54,103 nt of DNA from an uncultured Eubacterium sp. (GTDB lineage Bacteria; Bacillota; Clostridia; Lachnospirales; Lachnospiraceae): the NCBI GenBank assembly GCA_910584875.1, contig CAJUDA010000022.1, positions 1 to 54,103 of the forward strand, read 5' to 3'. The notes beneath the pieces are model-generated. The model saw only the letters and a list, made by a program, of their open reading frames with translations, did not search any database and was not told the DNA's origin. Position numbers and translations under genes: made by a program. Positions 42,893 to 50,864 of this stretch are shown piece by piece. Every line of letters begins with the position of its first letter. Position 1 is the stretch's first letter.

Positions 42893-44332
42893 TCACTCTC
42901 CCTTTCCTGTCATTTTAATCGGAAGATAATTTTCTTTTCCCTGATACAGATCCTCTTTGCTGATCAGGGCATGATAATACCTGGAAATTTCATAGCCGTC
43001 ATCGATTCCCGGCGTCGCGTCATAATCATACACCACCAGAAATTTATCCTTTGTCTCCCCTTTGATATCCAACATCCAGCCAAGCGTCTTTGTAACCAGT
43101 CCGCAATGTGATATCTCTCCATTTTTCCGGTTGACAAAATATAATGTCTGGTCTTCCGTGGCTTCCATATCACTGCAGCAGATCATGTCTTTGTATATCC
43201 CGATAAAACTCTTGTTTTTCAGACGGGCAAGGGTACTGGTCTTTCCTGTGTCCAGATCCATCTGCCGGATTTTGGGATCGTCTTCCTCTGTCAGATAGAG
43301 AAACCCATCCCCATAAATCTGATCCGACAGCTTACCCGATTTATTGAAACGCTCATAAACTACTTTCAGGGACCGGGTGTTCAGATTCAGCAGGGCAATC
43401 TGATTTTTGGATTTTTTTAGTATGTTCCGGTTTGTCTCCCTGTCATCTGCCAGCATTTCTTCATCCGTCAGGGCATGATCAAAGCACAGGGCAGATAGTA
43501 CAAGGGAATCCTTATGGCAGCCGATCACCTTCCATTCTCCGGCTTTGTCTGATAATTCAAACGGATATACCGGATCCAGTTTCCATGACGCCGTATCCAG
43601 CTTCACGATCTTCCTCTCTAAAGGATAGGTGTATCTCCCCTGATTCTTCCCCAGCTTTCTTGACCCTGTTTTCTTAGTGATAAAAAACAGCCCCCCTTCT
43701 GACTCCCACACGGTATCCTCTACTGTCATCCCTTCTTCAAACGTATAGACCTTCCTGCGTCCCGAGCCATCCAGACCCATGCAGTATAACACTGCCGGAT
43801 GGATCTCCGGTTCCCTCTCTCCGCTTTCACCTCCCAGATTCATTTCCGTACTCCCGCTCTTATCATAACCTGTGGACAGGACATAAAGTGAGTCCCCCTG
43901 ACAAAAGACCTGAATCATTTCAGGAAAATCCCGGTCAGACAAAACAGCCGTACACTCTTCCGTATTATGCCTGCACCCAGATGCGCTGCACAGATAAATC
44001 TCCCTCTGCGTTGCAAAATCCATATACATCAGATGTTTCCCATAGTGACCGTCTTTCAACTCTTTCGCATCTGAGCTGATGTAATAATATCCATTGTCAT
44101 TGATACAGCGGATGCTCTCCTGTGCCTGCGGATCGAGAAGCATATGAAGCTTCCTGGTCTTTCTTTCCGTATCGTTTTTTGCGTCTCTCTGACCCGAACC
44201 ACTTTTCTGTACGGCAGCTTCCGAAACAGGATTTCCTTTCTTTTCTGCGTCCCTGCCGGATCCTTCATCCCCGCATGCCGTCAATCCGCCGGCAATTCCC
44301 AGTATGACAATCCACATTATGATTCTCTTCAT
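42893..44332 (-). CDS. Lipoprotein with predicted beta-propeller domain
   Basis: This 479-residue protein has a lipobox ending in Cys20 (GGLTAC), then a Gly/Lys-rich linker and repeated strand blocks of about 40-50 residues that read as a beta-propeller (for example YYYISSDAKEL, LYVLSTGYD, GLFFITKKTG, FLYLTEEDD, LYFVNRKNGEI). Several cysteines lie near residue 110-125 (CSASGCRHNTEEC). It resembles Clostridial DUF5050-like lipoproteins of unknown role. It is the first gene of the ABC operon, after AAGGAGG, and its promoter region holds the repeat pair at 44380-44397. A sensing or partner role on the outer face is inferred. Confidence 0.8.
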   Translation of the reverse strand: MKRIIMWIVILGIAGGLTACGDEGSGRDAEKKGNPVSEAAVQKSGSGQRDAKNDTERKTRKLHMLLDPQAQESIRCINDNGYYYISSDAKELKDGHYGKHLMYMDFATQREIYLCSASGCRHNTEECTAVLSDRDFPEMIQVFCQGDSLYVLSTGYDKSGSTEMNLGGESGEREPEIHPAVLYCMGLDGSGRRKVYTFEEGMTVEDTVWESEGGLFFITKKTGSRKLGKNQGRYTYPLERKIVKLDTASWKLDPVYPFELSDKAGEWKVIGCHKDSLVLSALCFDHALTDEEMLADDRETNRNILKKSKNQIALLNLNTRSLKVVYERFNKSGKLSDQIYGDGFLYLTEEDDPKIRQMDLDTGKTSTLARLKNKSFIGIYKDMICCSDMEATEDQTLYFVNRKNGEISHCGLVTKTLGWMLDIKGETKDKFLVVYDYDATPGIDDGYEISRYYHALISKEDLYQGKENYLPIKMTGKGE

Positions 44333-44379
44333 GAAAAAAACCTCCTTATTTTGTGATCAGATTGATCTTAAAATAAAGA

Positions 44380-44397
44380 GGTCAAAAAATGGTCAAA
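44380..44397 (-). promoter_or_regulatory. TTTGACC repeat pair upstream of the lipoprotein-ABC operon
   Basis: TTTGACC occurs twice on the minus strand with an 11-base period (44391-44397 and 44380-44386), 50 bases before the operon start. It matches the repeat before the second response regulator gene (46982-46999). It overlaps the -35 region of the operon. Confidence 0.65.
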
Positions 44398-44400
44398 TTA

Positions 44401-44877
44401 TCATGAACACAATACGATAATTCTCTCTGGTGTAGTCTGGGGAGGTATGCTCCTTGTTGTCACAGAATAAAAGACCAGAAGCCACTGATTCCCAGGAGGG
44501 CACCCGAAATTTTGCCCGTTCGCCGTCCGCACCTGCGTACCCGGTCCTATATTGAGCTGCAGCGACTGGTCAGACGCCCGGAGGTTCCGGTCGAAATGAT
44601 TCAGCATGATCTGCTGGTTCCTGCCAGGCACAGCCACGATCTGTGCATGATACTGTGGCGGAAAGATCAGAGGCACCGGAAGATTGCTGTCATAATATGC
44701 CACAATTTCCATCCCGCGGCGAAGCTGCCGGTTATCAATAATAAGAGTGTCCGCATTGACATGGAAATTGACAATGCCCATATCTGTACGGAGTGACACC
44801 ATCTGACTGCAGCAGTCACCACCCCGTGTTACGTTTGCTATGACACCTGTTACTGGTACAAAAGCAGAATAATCCAT
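44401..44877 (-). CDS. Unrecognised small protein, probable beta-barrel fold
   Basis: This 158-residue protein has no family I can name. It opens FVPVTGVIANV, with repeated hydrophobic strands and turns (MVSLRTDMGIVNFHVNAD, GMEIVAYYDSNLPVPLIF), then MLNHFDRNLRASDQSLQLNI and a closing PERIIVLCS. The pattern suggests an OB-like all-beta fold. There is no signal peptide or membrane segment. A paired Cys-Cys follows GGD (GGDCCSQ). It lies between the second kinase gene and the lipoprotein-ABC operon, with both flanking gaps under 75 bases. Similar proteins seem to occur in Lachnospiraceae, as I recall, but I cannot name a database family. Confidence 0.65.
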   Translation of the reverse strand: MDYSAFVPVTGVIANVTRGGDCCSQMVSLRTDMGIVNFHVNADTLIIDNRQLRRGMEIVAYYDSNLPVPLIFPPQYHAQIVAVPGRNQQIMLNHFDRNLRASDQSLQLNIGPGTQVRTANGQNFGCPPGNQWLLVFYSVTTRSIPPQTTPERIIVLCS

Positions 44878-44942
44878 ATTTCTAAATTCCTTTTTTCTAC
44901 AAAATATGCCGCCTGCCATCCAAAAGTTCTAAATTTATACTG

Positions 44943-46235
44943 TTATGCGGGGGCGTCAATACCAATCACGATCGTCACAGAAGCCCCGCCCTGTGGAAGA
45001 TTTGCCAGCCGCAGTTCTCCGTCATGCCTTTTGCACAATATGCGGCTGATCCTGAGTCCCATCCCGATATGTTCTCCCGAACCACTGCCGCGCAGAAGCA
45101 GCTTTACATCTCTCTGCTTCAGTATCTCCCGGTCAAATCCCACACCGTCATCTGTTACAATGACAGACAATTTCCCCGGCTCAAGTGTAAAGTCAACCTG
45201 TATCTCTTTTCTGGCATACCGCAGTGCATTGACTATGATATTCTCAAAGATCCGGAACAATATCTGCCGGTCTACCACCACCTCCCCCTGCGGCAGTGAC
45301 GACTGCCGCTTTAGTGTGATCCCCTTCTGCCCTGCCATCACCGAAAAATCATCGATAAGCTCTGTCAGCAGCTCCGGCAGGCTCTCTGTCCTGCGGTGAA
45401 TCTCGATCTCTTCCAGTTTATCCAGATGCCGGATGGATTCCGTATAACAGGACAGCCGTTTTGCCGCCCGCTGCAGATTTACTGCAGTTTTGCGCAGCTT
45501 TCTGTCTGTCAGACTGCCTGCTTCCATGCTCAGCAAAAGATGTTCGGCATACCCCTCAATGACAGCGATCGGATTTCTCAGATCATGGGCAACCGAAGCA
45601 TGCAGAAGTTTACGTTCTTCCAGCATGTTCCACAATTCCCGGTTGTTCTCATACAGTGTCTGGCGCATCTGTTCAAACGAGCGGCAGAGATCCCCCAGTT
45701 CATCCCGGCTGTCATACTCCACGGCAAAATCCAGATCCTTTCTGGCAATATGAGCAGACGCATCGGATAAGACCCGGATCGGAACTGCCAATTTCTTCCG
45801 GTAAAACCATATGGCACACAATAAAATCCCCAGGATGGAATAGAGCAGCGGAAAACCGACCATCGCTCCCTGGGAAAAACGGTAGGCTAATTTTCTTTTG
45901 GGCGACAACTGATCGACGCTGTTTTCGATTTTTTCGACCGAATCGATCCTTCCTTCTTTGATCTGTGCATCCTTTCCTTCTACTGTAAAACCAGGCACAA
46001 TATGATAGTTTTCCTGTTCTGTCCCTTCTTCCCTGTCCAGGGTAATCCGGTGTACCGCCTCCAGGCTTGTCCCATCGGCAAATATTGTTTTTACTGTAAT
46101 ATATATCTCATCAGAGTCAGGCAGCAGCCATGACTGAAACGCCAGACAAAGCCAGATCGTAGCGGCAGACAGAACGATCATCCCTGCCACCGCACAGGAT
46201 ACTGCTCCAATAAATGATTTTCTTAACGATTCCAT
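44943..46235 (-). CDS. Sensor histidine kinase of the second two-component system
   Basis: This 430-residue membrane kinase has two N-terminal helices around a short extracytoplasmic domain of about 95 residues (35-125), HAMP (150-200), and a HisKA domain with His217 in HASVAHDLRNP. The Asp-Leu-Arg-Asn-Pro variation is typical of VanS-like sensors of Gram-positive bacteria. The catalytic domain has ENIIVNALRYARKE, VTDDGVGFD and GMGLRISRIL. It overlaps the regulator gene stop by 13 bases, so the two form an operon. The stimulus is unknown; the ABC operon next to it suggests an antimicrobial or lipid signal (inference). Confidence 0.92.
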   Translation of the reverse strand: MESLRKSFIGAVSCAVAGMIVLSAATIWLCLAFQSWLLPDSDEIYITVKTIFADGTSLEAVHRITLDREEGTEQENYHIVPGFTVEGKDAQIKEGRIDSVEKIENSVDQLSPKRKLAYRFSQGAMVGFPLLYSILGILLCAIWFYRKKLAVPIRVLSDASAHIARKDLDFAVEYDSRDELGDLCRSFEQMRQTLYENNRELWNMLEERKLLHASVAHDLRNPIAVIEGYAEHLLLSMEAGSLTDRKLRKTAVNLQRAAKRLSCYTESIRHLDKLEEIEIHRRTESLPELLTELIDDFSVMAGQKGITLKRQSSLPQGEVVVDRQILFRIFENIIVNALRYARKEIQVDFTLEPGKLSVIVTDDGVGFDREILKQRDVKLLLRGSGSGEHIGMGLRISRILCKRHDGELRLANLPQGGASVTIVIGIDAPA

Positions 46236-46897
46236 TTATAACCCATCCCCCAGACTGTCTCAATGTATTCCTCTCCGGTGGCTGCCAGCAATTTCGCCCG
46301 GATCTTGCGGATATGTTCTTTGATCACACTGCTGTCACCCTCTGCCTCATATCCCCATACCGCCTCGTAGATACGCTCTCTGTCAAAAACCTGATTTGCA
46401 TTTAGCAGAAGAAATTCAATAATCTCAAACTCCCGTCTGGAAAAAGGGATTTCAATATTTTTATAAGCCGCTGTGCATTCTGACATATTCACGATCAGCT
46501 CCCCGGAAGAAAGAATCTGCGGCGCCTGCCTGTTTCTGGCCTCGCGCCGCAGATGTGCCTCCACCCGCGCCGTGAGCTCCTGCAGGCTGAATGGTTTCGT
46601 AATATAATCATCCCCGCCGATCCCCAGTCCCCGGATCTTATCCTGTTCCGTAACCCGCGCCGTGAGAAAGAGTACCGGACACACAATATGCCTGCGTATG
46701 ATCTCGCACAATTCCAGACCATCCATACCGGGCATATTGATATCAAGCAGGATCAGATCCGGTCTGACCGGAAGCTTTGCCATTGCCTCTTCACTGTTGT
46801 TTGCCACATATGTGATATAACCACGATCGGTAAAATGCTCAGACAGCAGCTCCGTCAGCATAGTCTCATCGTCTATGATCAATAATTTATAAGCCAT
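46223..46897 (-). CDS. OmpR/PhoB-family response regulator of the second system
   Basis: This 224-residue protein has a receiver domain with DDETML, the phosphorylated Asp52 in LLDINMPG, the Thr of FLTARV and the Lys of ITKPFS. The winged helix starts near 125 (ELIVNMSECTAAYKNIEIPF), with DSSVIKEHIRKIRAKL and a C-terminal EYIETVWGMGYKW. The ATG at 46897 is six bases after AGGAGG and is preferred to the ATG two codons earlier. Its promoter region carries the TTGAC repeat pair, consistent with autoregulation. It probably controls the lipoprotein-ABC operon. Confidence 0.94.
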   Translation of the reverse strand: MAYKLLIIDDETMLTELLSEHFTDRGYITYVANNSEEAMAKLPVRPDLILLDINMPGMDGLELCEIIRRHIVCPVLFLTARVTEQDKIRGLGIGGDDYITKPFSLQELTARVEAHLRREARNRQAPQILSSGELIVNMSECTAAYKNIEIPFSRREFEIIEFLLLNANQVFDRERIYEAVWGYEAEGDSSVIKEHIRKIRAKLLAATGEEYIETVWGMGYKWNR

Positions 46898-46922
46898 ATG
46901 CATCCTCCTTTACACAGTTCAT

Positions 46923-46951
46923 TGGCGCCAGTTTGATGCAAACCGGCGCCA
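46923..46951. repeat. Palindromic element, first copy
   Basis: TGGCGCCAGTTTG (46923-46935) pairs with CAAACCGGCGCCA (46939-46951) with one mismatch around a three-base loop. It lies in the leader of the second response regulator gene. Flank AGTTCAT and AGCTATG bases match the second copy at 47761-47816. Confidence 0.65.
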
Positions 46952-46966
46952 CCCAGCTATGTAAAA

Positions 46967-46999
46967 AGTATAACGGATAACGGTCAAGATTTTGTCAAG
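46967..46999 (-). promoter_or_regulatory. Promoter and TTGAC repeat pair of the second response regulator
   Basis: On the minus strand CTTGACA (46993-46999) and CTTGACC (46982-46988) repeat with an 11-base period and cover the -35 region. TATACT (46967-46972) is a -10 box ten bases downstream. The same repeat lies upstream of the lipoprotein-ABC operon at 44380-44397. Confidence 0.65.
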
Positions 47000-47010
47000 A
47001 TATCTCCCGA

Positions 47011-47628
47011 TCAGATAAAATTCGTCCGCTGTACGGGCTCTCTTTCCGGAAACTCAATTCCCTGTTTTTTTCCGGCTTCAATACACTTGAGAAGCCATGC
47101 CATGTTATTGCCAAGTGTACGCATCGTCTGCATCCCCTCTGCGTCCTTCTTTACCTCTTCCGCATTCGTCCCATGCACCTGGTTCCAATACTGTGAGGAT
47201 ACGATCGGCATACCGTTGATCGTAAAATATTTATTCAGCTGGTCAAATGCCGCTGATGCGCCTCCTCTCCGGCAGCTGACTACTACTGCGCCCGGTTTTC
47301 CTGCCATCTCTTTTCCCCCGCTGTAAAACGCCCGGTCCAGAAAGGATGTGATCGTTCCCGATGCCGCCGCATAATGCACCGGAGAACCAAATATGTATCC
47401 GTCTGCCTCTCCTGCCTTTGCTACAAATTCATTTACGACATCTTTTCGGAAGCATCCTCCCCCTCCGGCACACGCCCCACAGCCAATGCATCCTGCCACT
47501 TCACCGACGCCGGTCCAGAAGATCTCGGTCTCTATTCCGTTTTTTTCAAGGGCACCTGCCGCCTCCCGAAGCGCTGTGTAAGTACAGCCTTCCTTATGCG
47601 GACTTCCATTTACCAGTAATACTTTCAT
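47011..47628 (-). CDS. Flavodoxin-fold NAD(P)H:FMN reductase
   Basis: This 205-residue protein is of the NADPH-dependent FMN reductase/iron-sulfur flavoprotein type. The FMN phosphate loop is NGSPHKEGCTYTA (7-19), and FGSPVHYAAASG at about 77-88 lines the flavin. Cys residues in AGCIGCGACAGGGGCF (about 45-60) resemble the iron-sulfur-binding loop of flavoprotein relatives. The ATG at 47628 follows GGAGGTAAAA. It is flanked by the two related palindromic elements at 46923 and 47761. The electron partner is unknown. Confidence 0.85.
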   Translation of the reverse strand: MKVLLVNGSPHKEGCTYTALREAAGALEKNGIETEIFWTGVGEVAGCIGCGACAGGGGCFRKDVVNEFVAKAGEADGYIFGSPVHYAAASGTITSFLDRAFYSGGKEMAGKPGAVVVSCRRGGASAAFDQLNKYFTINGMPIVSSQYWNQVHGTNAEEVKKDAEGMQTMRTLGNNMAWLLKCIEAGKKQGIEFPEREPVQRTNFI

Positions 47629-47760
47629 TTTTACCTCCATTCCATTCAACTCAACCGCTTGTAACTGGTATCGTTGAACTAATTTTATTTATTATCTTCT
47701 TTTATCTTATGATACCTCTCAGATAGGAAGAAGTAAATTATATAATTACCAATCGCCAGC

Positions 47761-47816
47761 TAGCTCAACGGCGCCAATTTGAACCCGCCGTGGTTCAAAT
47801 TGGCGCCGTTGAGCTA
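47761..47816. repeat. Perfect 25-base palindromic element, second copy
   Basis: Stem bases 47761-47785 (starting TAGCTCAACGGCGCC) pair perfectly with 47792-47816 around the loop CGCCGT. No T run follows on either strand. It is related to the copy at 46923-46951: both hold a GGCGCC core, a TTTG strand and an AGCTATG flank. The two copies flank the flavodoxin-like gene. A 13-base identical piece occurs at 35511-35523. Confidence 0.85.
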
Positions 47817-47822
47817 TGCCAG

Positions 47823-48620
47823 TCAGAATAATTCATCCAGCAGAACATAATATTCTCTTTTTTCTCTGTCCTCTTTTATCCCGAGCCGCTGAAAAAGCAT
47901 CTCAGACGAATACCCTTCATATGCCCTGCTTCCCTGAAATATTCCTTCAAAATTGTCCCGCAGGCTTCTGTCACAGATTGCAATATCATCCCACGGATCG
48001 GCGATCCCCATTTTCCCCAGATCGATAAATCCTGTCACCTTATCCCCTTCCGCAAAAATATTGGGCAGGCAAAAATCCCCATGGGAAAAGGAGAAGGTCT
48101 CTTCCGGGCGGTGTTCCTCCAGCCAGCATAACAATTCCATCGGAGAACGAAAACCATTCTCCCCAAAAGTATCCGGCTCCACATGATCCATATCGACCAG
48201 ATTATGCTCCACATTAAATCTCGCCATCTGCAGTTTGACATCCAGGGAGTTGTCACAGGGGCAGTCCCGGATCTCCACCGCCCACAGCATCTTTAGCGCC
48301 TGCACGGCAAGCTCTGTCAGCCTCTCAGGGTCTGTCATGTATTCGTCATCGCACAGCATCTTGCCCTTTATCCTTGTCATCAGGCAATATGCCTTGTCTC
48401 CACTGACAATATATTCCAGAATTTCGGGCACGGGCAGCCTCCCCGCCAGCCAGTTGCAGACGGCTGCTTCATTCTCTGTTTCCCGGGAAGCTTCCTGTAT
48501 CTTCAGGACCATATCCTCAAATAAAAAGATCTGTGAACCGGACATCCCGGTCTCATCCTTCTCATATGTCTTTCCCCTGACGGCACTTCGGATCCGGTCC
48601 GGAAGCCATATATTTTTCAT
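47823..48620 (-). CDS. APH(3')-like aminoglycoside phosphotransferase homolog
   Basis: This 265-residue kinase-fold protein matches APH(3')-III in length and layout. GMSGSQIFLFEDMVLKI contains the nucleotide-binding loop and Lys. The catalytic loop is SHGDFCLPNIF with Asp182, the metal Asp200 is in GFIDLGKMGIADPWDD, and it ends REYYVLLDELF, which is close to the C-terminus known for APH(3')-IIIa. The NSLD segment with a DCP before it is also kept. Whether it confers resistance is not shown: the gene sits on the chromosome core with no transposon. Substitutions in the substrate-binding loop could change specificity. It starts 15 bases after the tyrosine phosphatase gene. Confidence 0.85.
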   Translation of the reverse strand: MKNIWLPDRIRSAVRGKTYEKDETGMSGSQIFLFEDMVLKIQEASRETENEAAVCNWLAGRLPVPEILEYIVSGDKAYCLMTRIKGKMLCDDEYMTDPERLTELAVQALKMLWAVEIRDCPCDNSLDVKLQMARFNVEHNLVDMDHVEPDTFGENGFRSPMELLCWLEEHRPEETFSFSHGDFCLPNIFAEGDKVTGFIDLGKMGIADPWDDIAICDRSLRDNFEGIFQGSRAYEGYSSEMLFQRLGIKEDREKREYYVLLDELF

Positions 48621-48635
48621 CTGAAATCAATCCTT

Positions 48636-49097
48636 TCATTCGTCATGTTCCAGAAGGTATGCCAGAAATCCTTCGCATCCCTCCACGACATCCTCGTAGG
48701 TCTCATCAAAATTTCCCGTATACCACGGGTCGGCAATATCCCTGCCGTCACTGCCAAAAGAGAGGAACTTGTAGACTTTCCCCTCTGGATCACCGCCAAA
48801 GATCCGGTTGATATTCCGCATATTCCATGTGTCCATACCGATAAAATAATCGTATTCTTCATAATCCCGCCGGTTCAGCTGGGACGCACGGTGCGGGATC
48901 ATCGGAATCCCCAGCTCGTTCATCTTGCGCACCGTCCCAGGGTGTGGACTGTTGCCCAGCTCTTCTGTGCTGGTCGCTTTGGAATCAATAGTAAAATGGT
49001 CTGCAAGACCACGTTTGTTCACCATGTCCTGAAAAACGAACTGGGCCATGGGGGAACGACAAATATTGCCGTGGCAGATAAATAGTATTTTAATCAT
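48636..49097 (-). CDS. Low-molecular-weight protein tyrosine phosphatase
   Basis: This 153-residue cytosolic phosphatase has the P-loop FICHGNICRSPM with the nucleophile Cys8 and Arg14, and the general-acid loop DPWYTGNFDETYE with Asp near 124. The layout is that of Wzb/YwlE-like enzymes that remove phosphate from Tyr or, in YwlE, Arg. The ATG at 49097 (MIKILF) is chosen over the one three codons upstream, which is too close to AAAGGAT. A second, 28-base copy of its 5' end lies at 50950-50977, with a decayed integrase between. It precedes the APH-like gene. Confidence 0.93.
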   Translation of the reverse strand: MIKILFICHGNICRSPMAQFVFQDMVNKRGLADHFTIDSKATSTEELGNSPHPGTVRKMNELGIPMIPHRASQLNRRDYEEYDYFIGMDTWNMRNINRIFGGDPEGKVYKFLSFGSDGRDIADPWYTGNFDETYEDVVEGCEGFLAYLLEHDE

Positions 49098-49238
49098 GAT
49101 CTTCATATCCTTTCTTTTCCATTCAAATCCTTTTCTTTACTGGCATTGCAAGGATTTTAGGGAAGAAGCAGCCTTCTCTTTCTTCGGCAGAAATTCATAT
49201 AAACTTTCAAATATTTTCCATGAAAAGGTGTAAAATAC

Positions 49239-49265
49239 AGGTGCAAAGCCATGCACTTTGCACCT
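49239..49265. terminator. Hairpin next to the decayed integrase
   Basis: AGGTGCAAAG (49239-49248) pairs perfectly with CTTTGCACCT (49256-49265) around a seven-base loop. On the plus strand a T run (TTTTTT, 49270-49275) follows after four bases. On the minus strand GTATTTTA follows. It may end transcription of the integrase remnant. Confidence 0.55.
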
Positions 49266-49283
49266 CGCATTTTTTAACCGCTC

Positions 49284-49587
49284 TTAGCCATTTGATGATA
49301 TCCTATGCACTTCCTCGCTAATTTCCTCGAAACCAAAATGCGTATAGGTATTGAGCGTTACCCCAATATCAGAATGCCCCATAATGTATTGCAACGTCTT
49401 AGGGTTCATGCGTGCCGCTGCCATTCTGCTGCAAAAGGTATGGCGGCAGACATGGGGCGTTACCTTTGGCATCTGCACTTTATATATTTTATTGTATTTG
49501 GCACAGATATGCCTCAAAATCAATGTCCGCCTTCGTCAGCCCGACAAATTCCGAAATTCGAAGCCCTGTGTTAAATCGGTTGAACAA
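49284..49587 (-). pseudogene. Decayed tyrosine integrase, C-terminal remnant
   Basis: Bases 49284-49523 encode the catalytic end of a Tn916-type recombinase: ITPHVCRHTF-like VTPHVCRHTFCSRMA with Arg and His, GHSDIGVTLNTYTHF with His and the nucleophile Tyr, ending EEISEEVHRI. Just upstream, in another frame, FNTGLRISEFVGLTKADIDFE gives an earlier conserved block up to about 49587. The segment between the two, usually about 90 residues, is deleted and the frame shifted. It is not the missing half of the fragment at 31-420: the catalytic domains differ in family, and the orientation does not fit a simple split. Confidence 0.8.
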
Positions 49588-49812
49588 ACATAGGATAAAA
49601 TGTTGCCGCGTAGGAAGAATCTGGAAAATCCCCAAAAAAACGTCAAAGACTATATTATATGTAAATGCGAAATCAGCCCGCCCCTAAACACTTTCTTTAA
49701 GTTAGACAGTAATATGATTTTGAAGGAATCTACTACGATCTATATAAAAAAATATCCATCGGATGTCCAAGTCTAAACTTCATGCAAAAAACCAAAGAAA
49801 GGCTTCCTACAT
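49588..49812. other. Gene-free AT-rich gap
   Basis: No frame, hairpin or repeat was recognised here. The base content is higher in A and T than in the core. It is probably flanking or eroded element DNA. Confidence 0.4.
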
Positions 49813-50652
49813 CTATAGCAGCATGGGATTCCTATTTTCTATAATCGCCTCCACTTCTTCTATGCTTTTTTCTACAAGGTCTGCAATCTGTTCAGGTGTA
49901 TAGCCTTTCCTGTGCATATTCTGGATGATCTGTGCTTGCCCCACTGTTATCCCCTGCTCTATCCCTTGCTCGATTCCTTGCTCGATTCCTTGCTCGATTC
50001 CCTGCTCATATTTCTCCTGATAATTCATCTGTAATGTCATATAATCCAACCTCCATTTCTCATTCTTCCTGACAGACTGCACCGCTTCGTCTAACTCTCT
50101 GGTAAAGTCATCTTCCGGCTCTTTTCCATCAATAAAATTAAGAAGACTCTTCATTTCCGGGGTGACATCATCCATTTTGCCTTTCGTATTCAAAATAATC
50201 TTCGTTGTTCCATCCCCAAGACCTAGTTCCGAATCCTGAATACAGCGGTTTTCAAAGGTATAGATATGCCTCCCTTTGCCAAACAAGTCAAATGTACATA
50301 CAAAAATAATAAAACTCTGTTTTAAATTTTTGTAGTTTTCCCCTTTTTCCAAGATATTCAGGTCTATCATTCCCTGATAATATCTTGTCCTTTTGGGTAT
50401 GTTTCTGTTTTCCACGGTCTGCATCTCAATATTGTATACCGTATCTTTTTCATCTTCCACATAAATATCCAAACGCACGCTTTTTGCATCTGCTGAAATA
50501 TCTATTGTCTCCTGCGACTTAGGATATTCAATGCGGTCAATCTTTATTCCAAGCACACGCTCCAAAAAGGGCTTGCAAAATTTAGGATTTCTCATGACTA
50601 CACTGAACATGAAATCATCTTTTATTTGCAGTTCCTCAAAACTTTTCTCCAT
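49813..50652 (-). CDS. Rpn-family PD-(D/E)XK nuclease/transposase-like protein
   Basis: This 279-residue protein is a recombination-promoting nuclease (Rpn)-type PD-(D/E)XK protein. IKDDFMFSVVMRNPKFCKPFLERVLGI opens the typical fold. The core SVRLDIYVEDEKDTVYNIEMQTVE carries the D...E-x-Q nuclease residues, and ENRNIPKRTRYYQGMIDL is the following conserved segment. After residue 220 comes QEKYEQGIEQGIEQG with five 12-base repeats, then a helical HRKGYTPEQIADLVEKS end. Such proteins are scattered in gut Clostridia in many copies. The ATG at 50652 follows GAAGGGAG. It lies inside the candidate decayed element. Confidence 0.85.
   Translation of the reverse strand: MEKSFEELQIKDDFMFSVVMRNPKFCKPFLERVLGIKIDRIEYPKSQETIDISADAKSVRLDIYVEDEKDTVYNIEMQTVENRNIPKRTRYYQGMIDLNILEKGENYKNLKQSFIIFVCTFDLFGKGRHIYTFENRCIQDSELGLGDGTTKIILNTKGKMDDVTPEMKSLLNFIDGKEPEDDFTRELDEAVQSVRKNEKWRLDYMTLQMNYQEKYEQGIEQGIEQGIEQGIEQGITVGQAQIIQNMHRKGYTPEQIADLVEKSIEEVEAIIENRNPMLL
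49949..50008 (-). repeat. Five 12-base tandem repeats coding EQGI
   Basis: Five near-identical units of GATTCCTTGCTC type (plus strand) encode E-Q-G-I in tandem in the Rpn-like gene. Unit length is a multiple of three, so copy-number change keeps the frame and would alter a linker before the C-terminal helix. Confidence 0.85.
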
Positions 50653-50864
50653 AAAATTTCTCCCTTCATAAATTGCGGTCTTCCAATACCTGATACGTCT
50701 GGAAAAAACGCAATCTCCCATTACTATTATATCTTGAATTTCTGTCAGGCGCAATTAAATTTTTTATAATTCTACTGCTTTCCCAGCCAAAATCAAAAGC
50801 CTATGCCCATACATGAACTTCATGATTAAAAATTGCCATATCGTAACCTCTGCGCTATCCAAAA

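Noticed and set aside
31..49587. The two integrase fragments as halves of one split gene
   Set aside because: Both are on the minus strand with the N-terminal piece at the lower coordinates, which a simple insertion cannot give, and they match different integrase families.
49949..50008. 12-base repeats as a CRISPR-like or iteron array
   Set aside because: They are in frame within the Rpn-like gene and encode EQGI.
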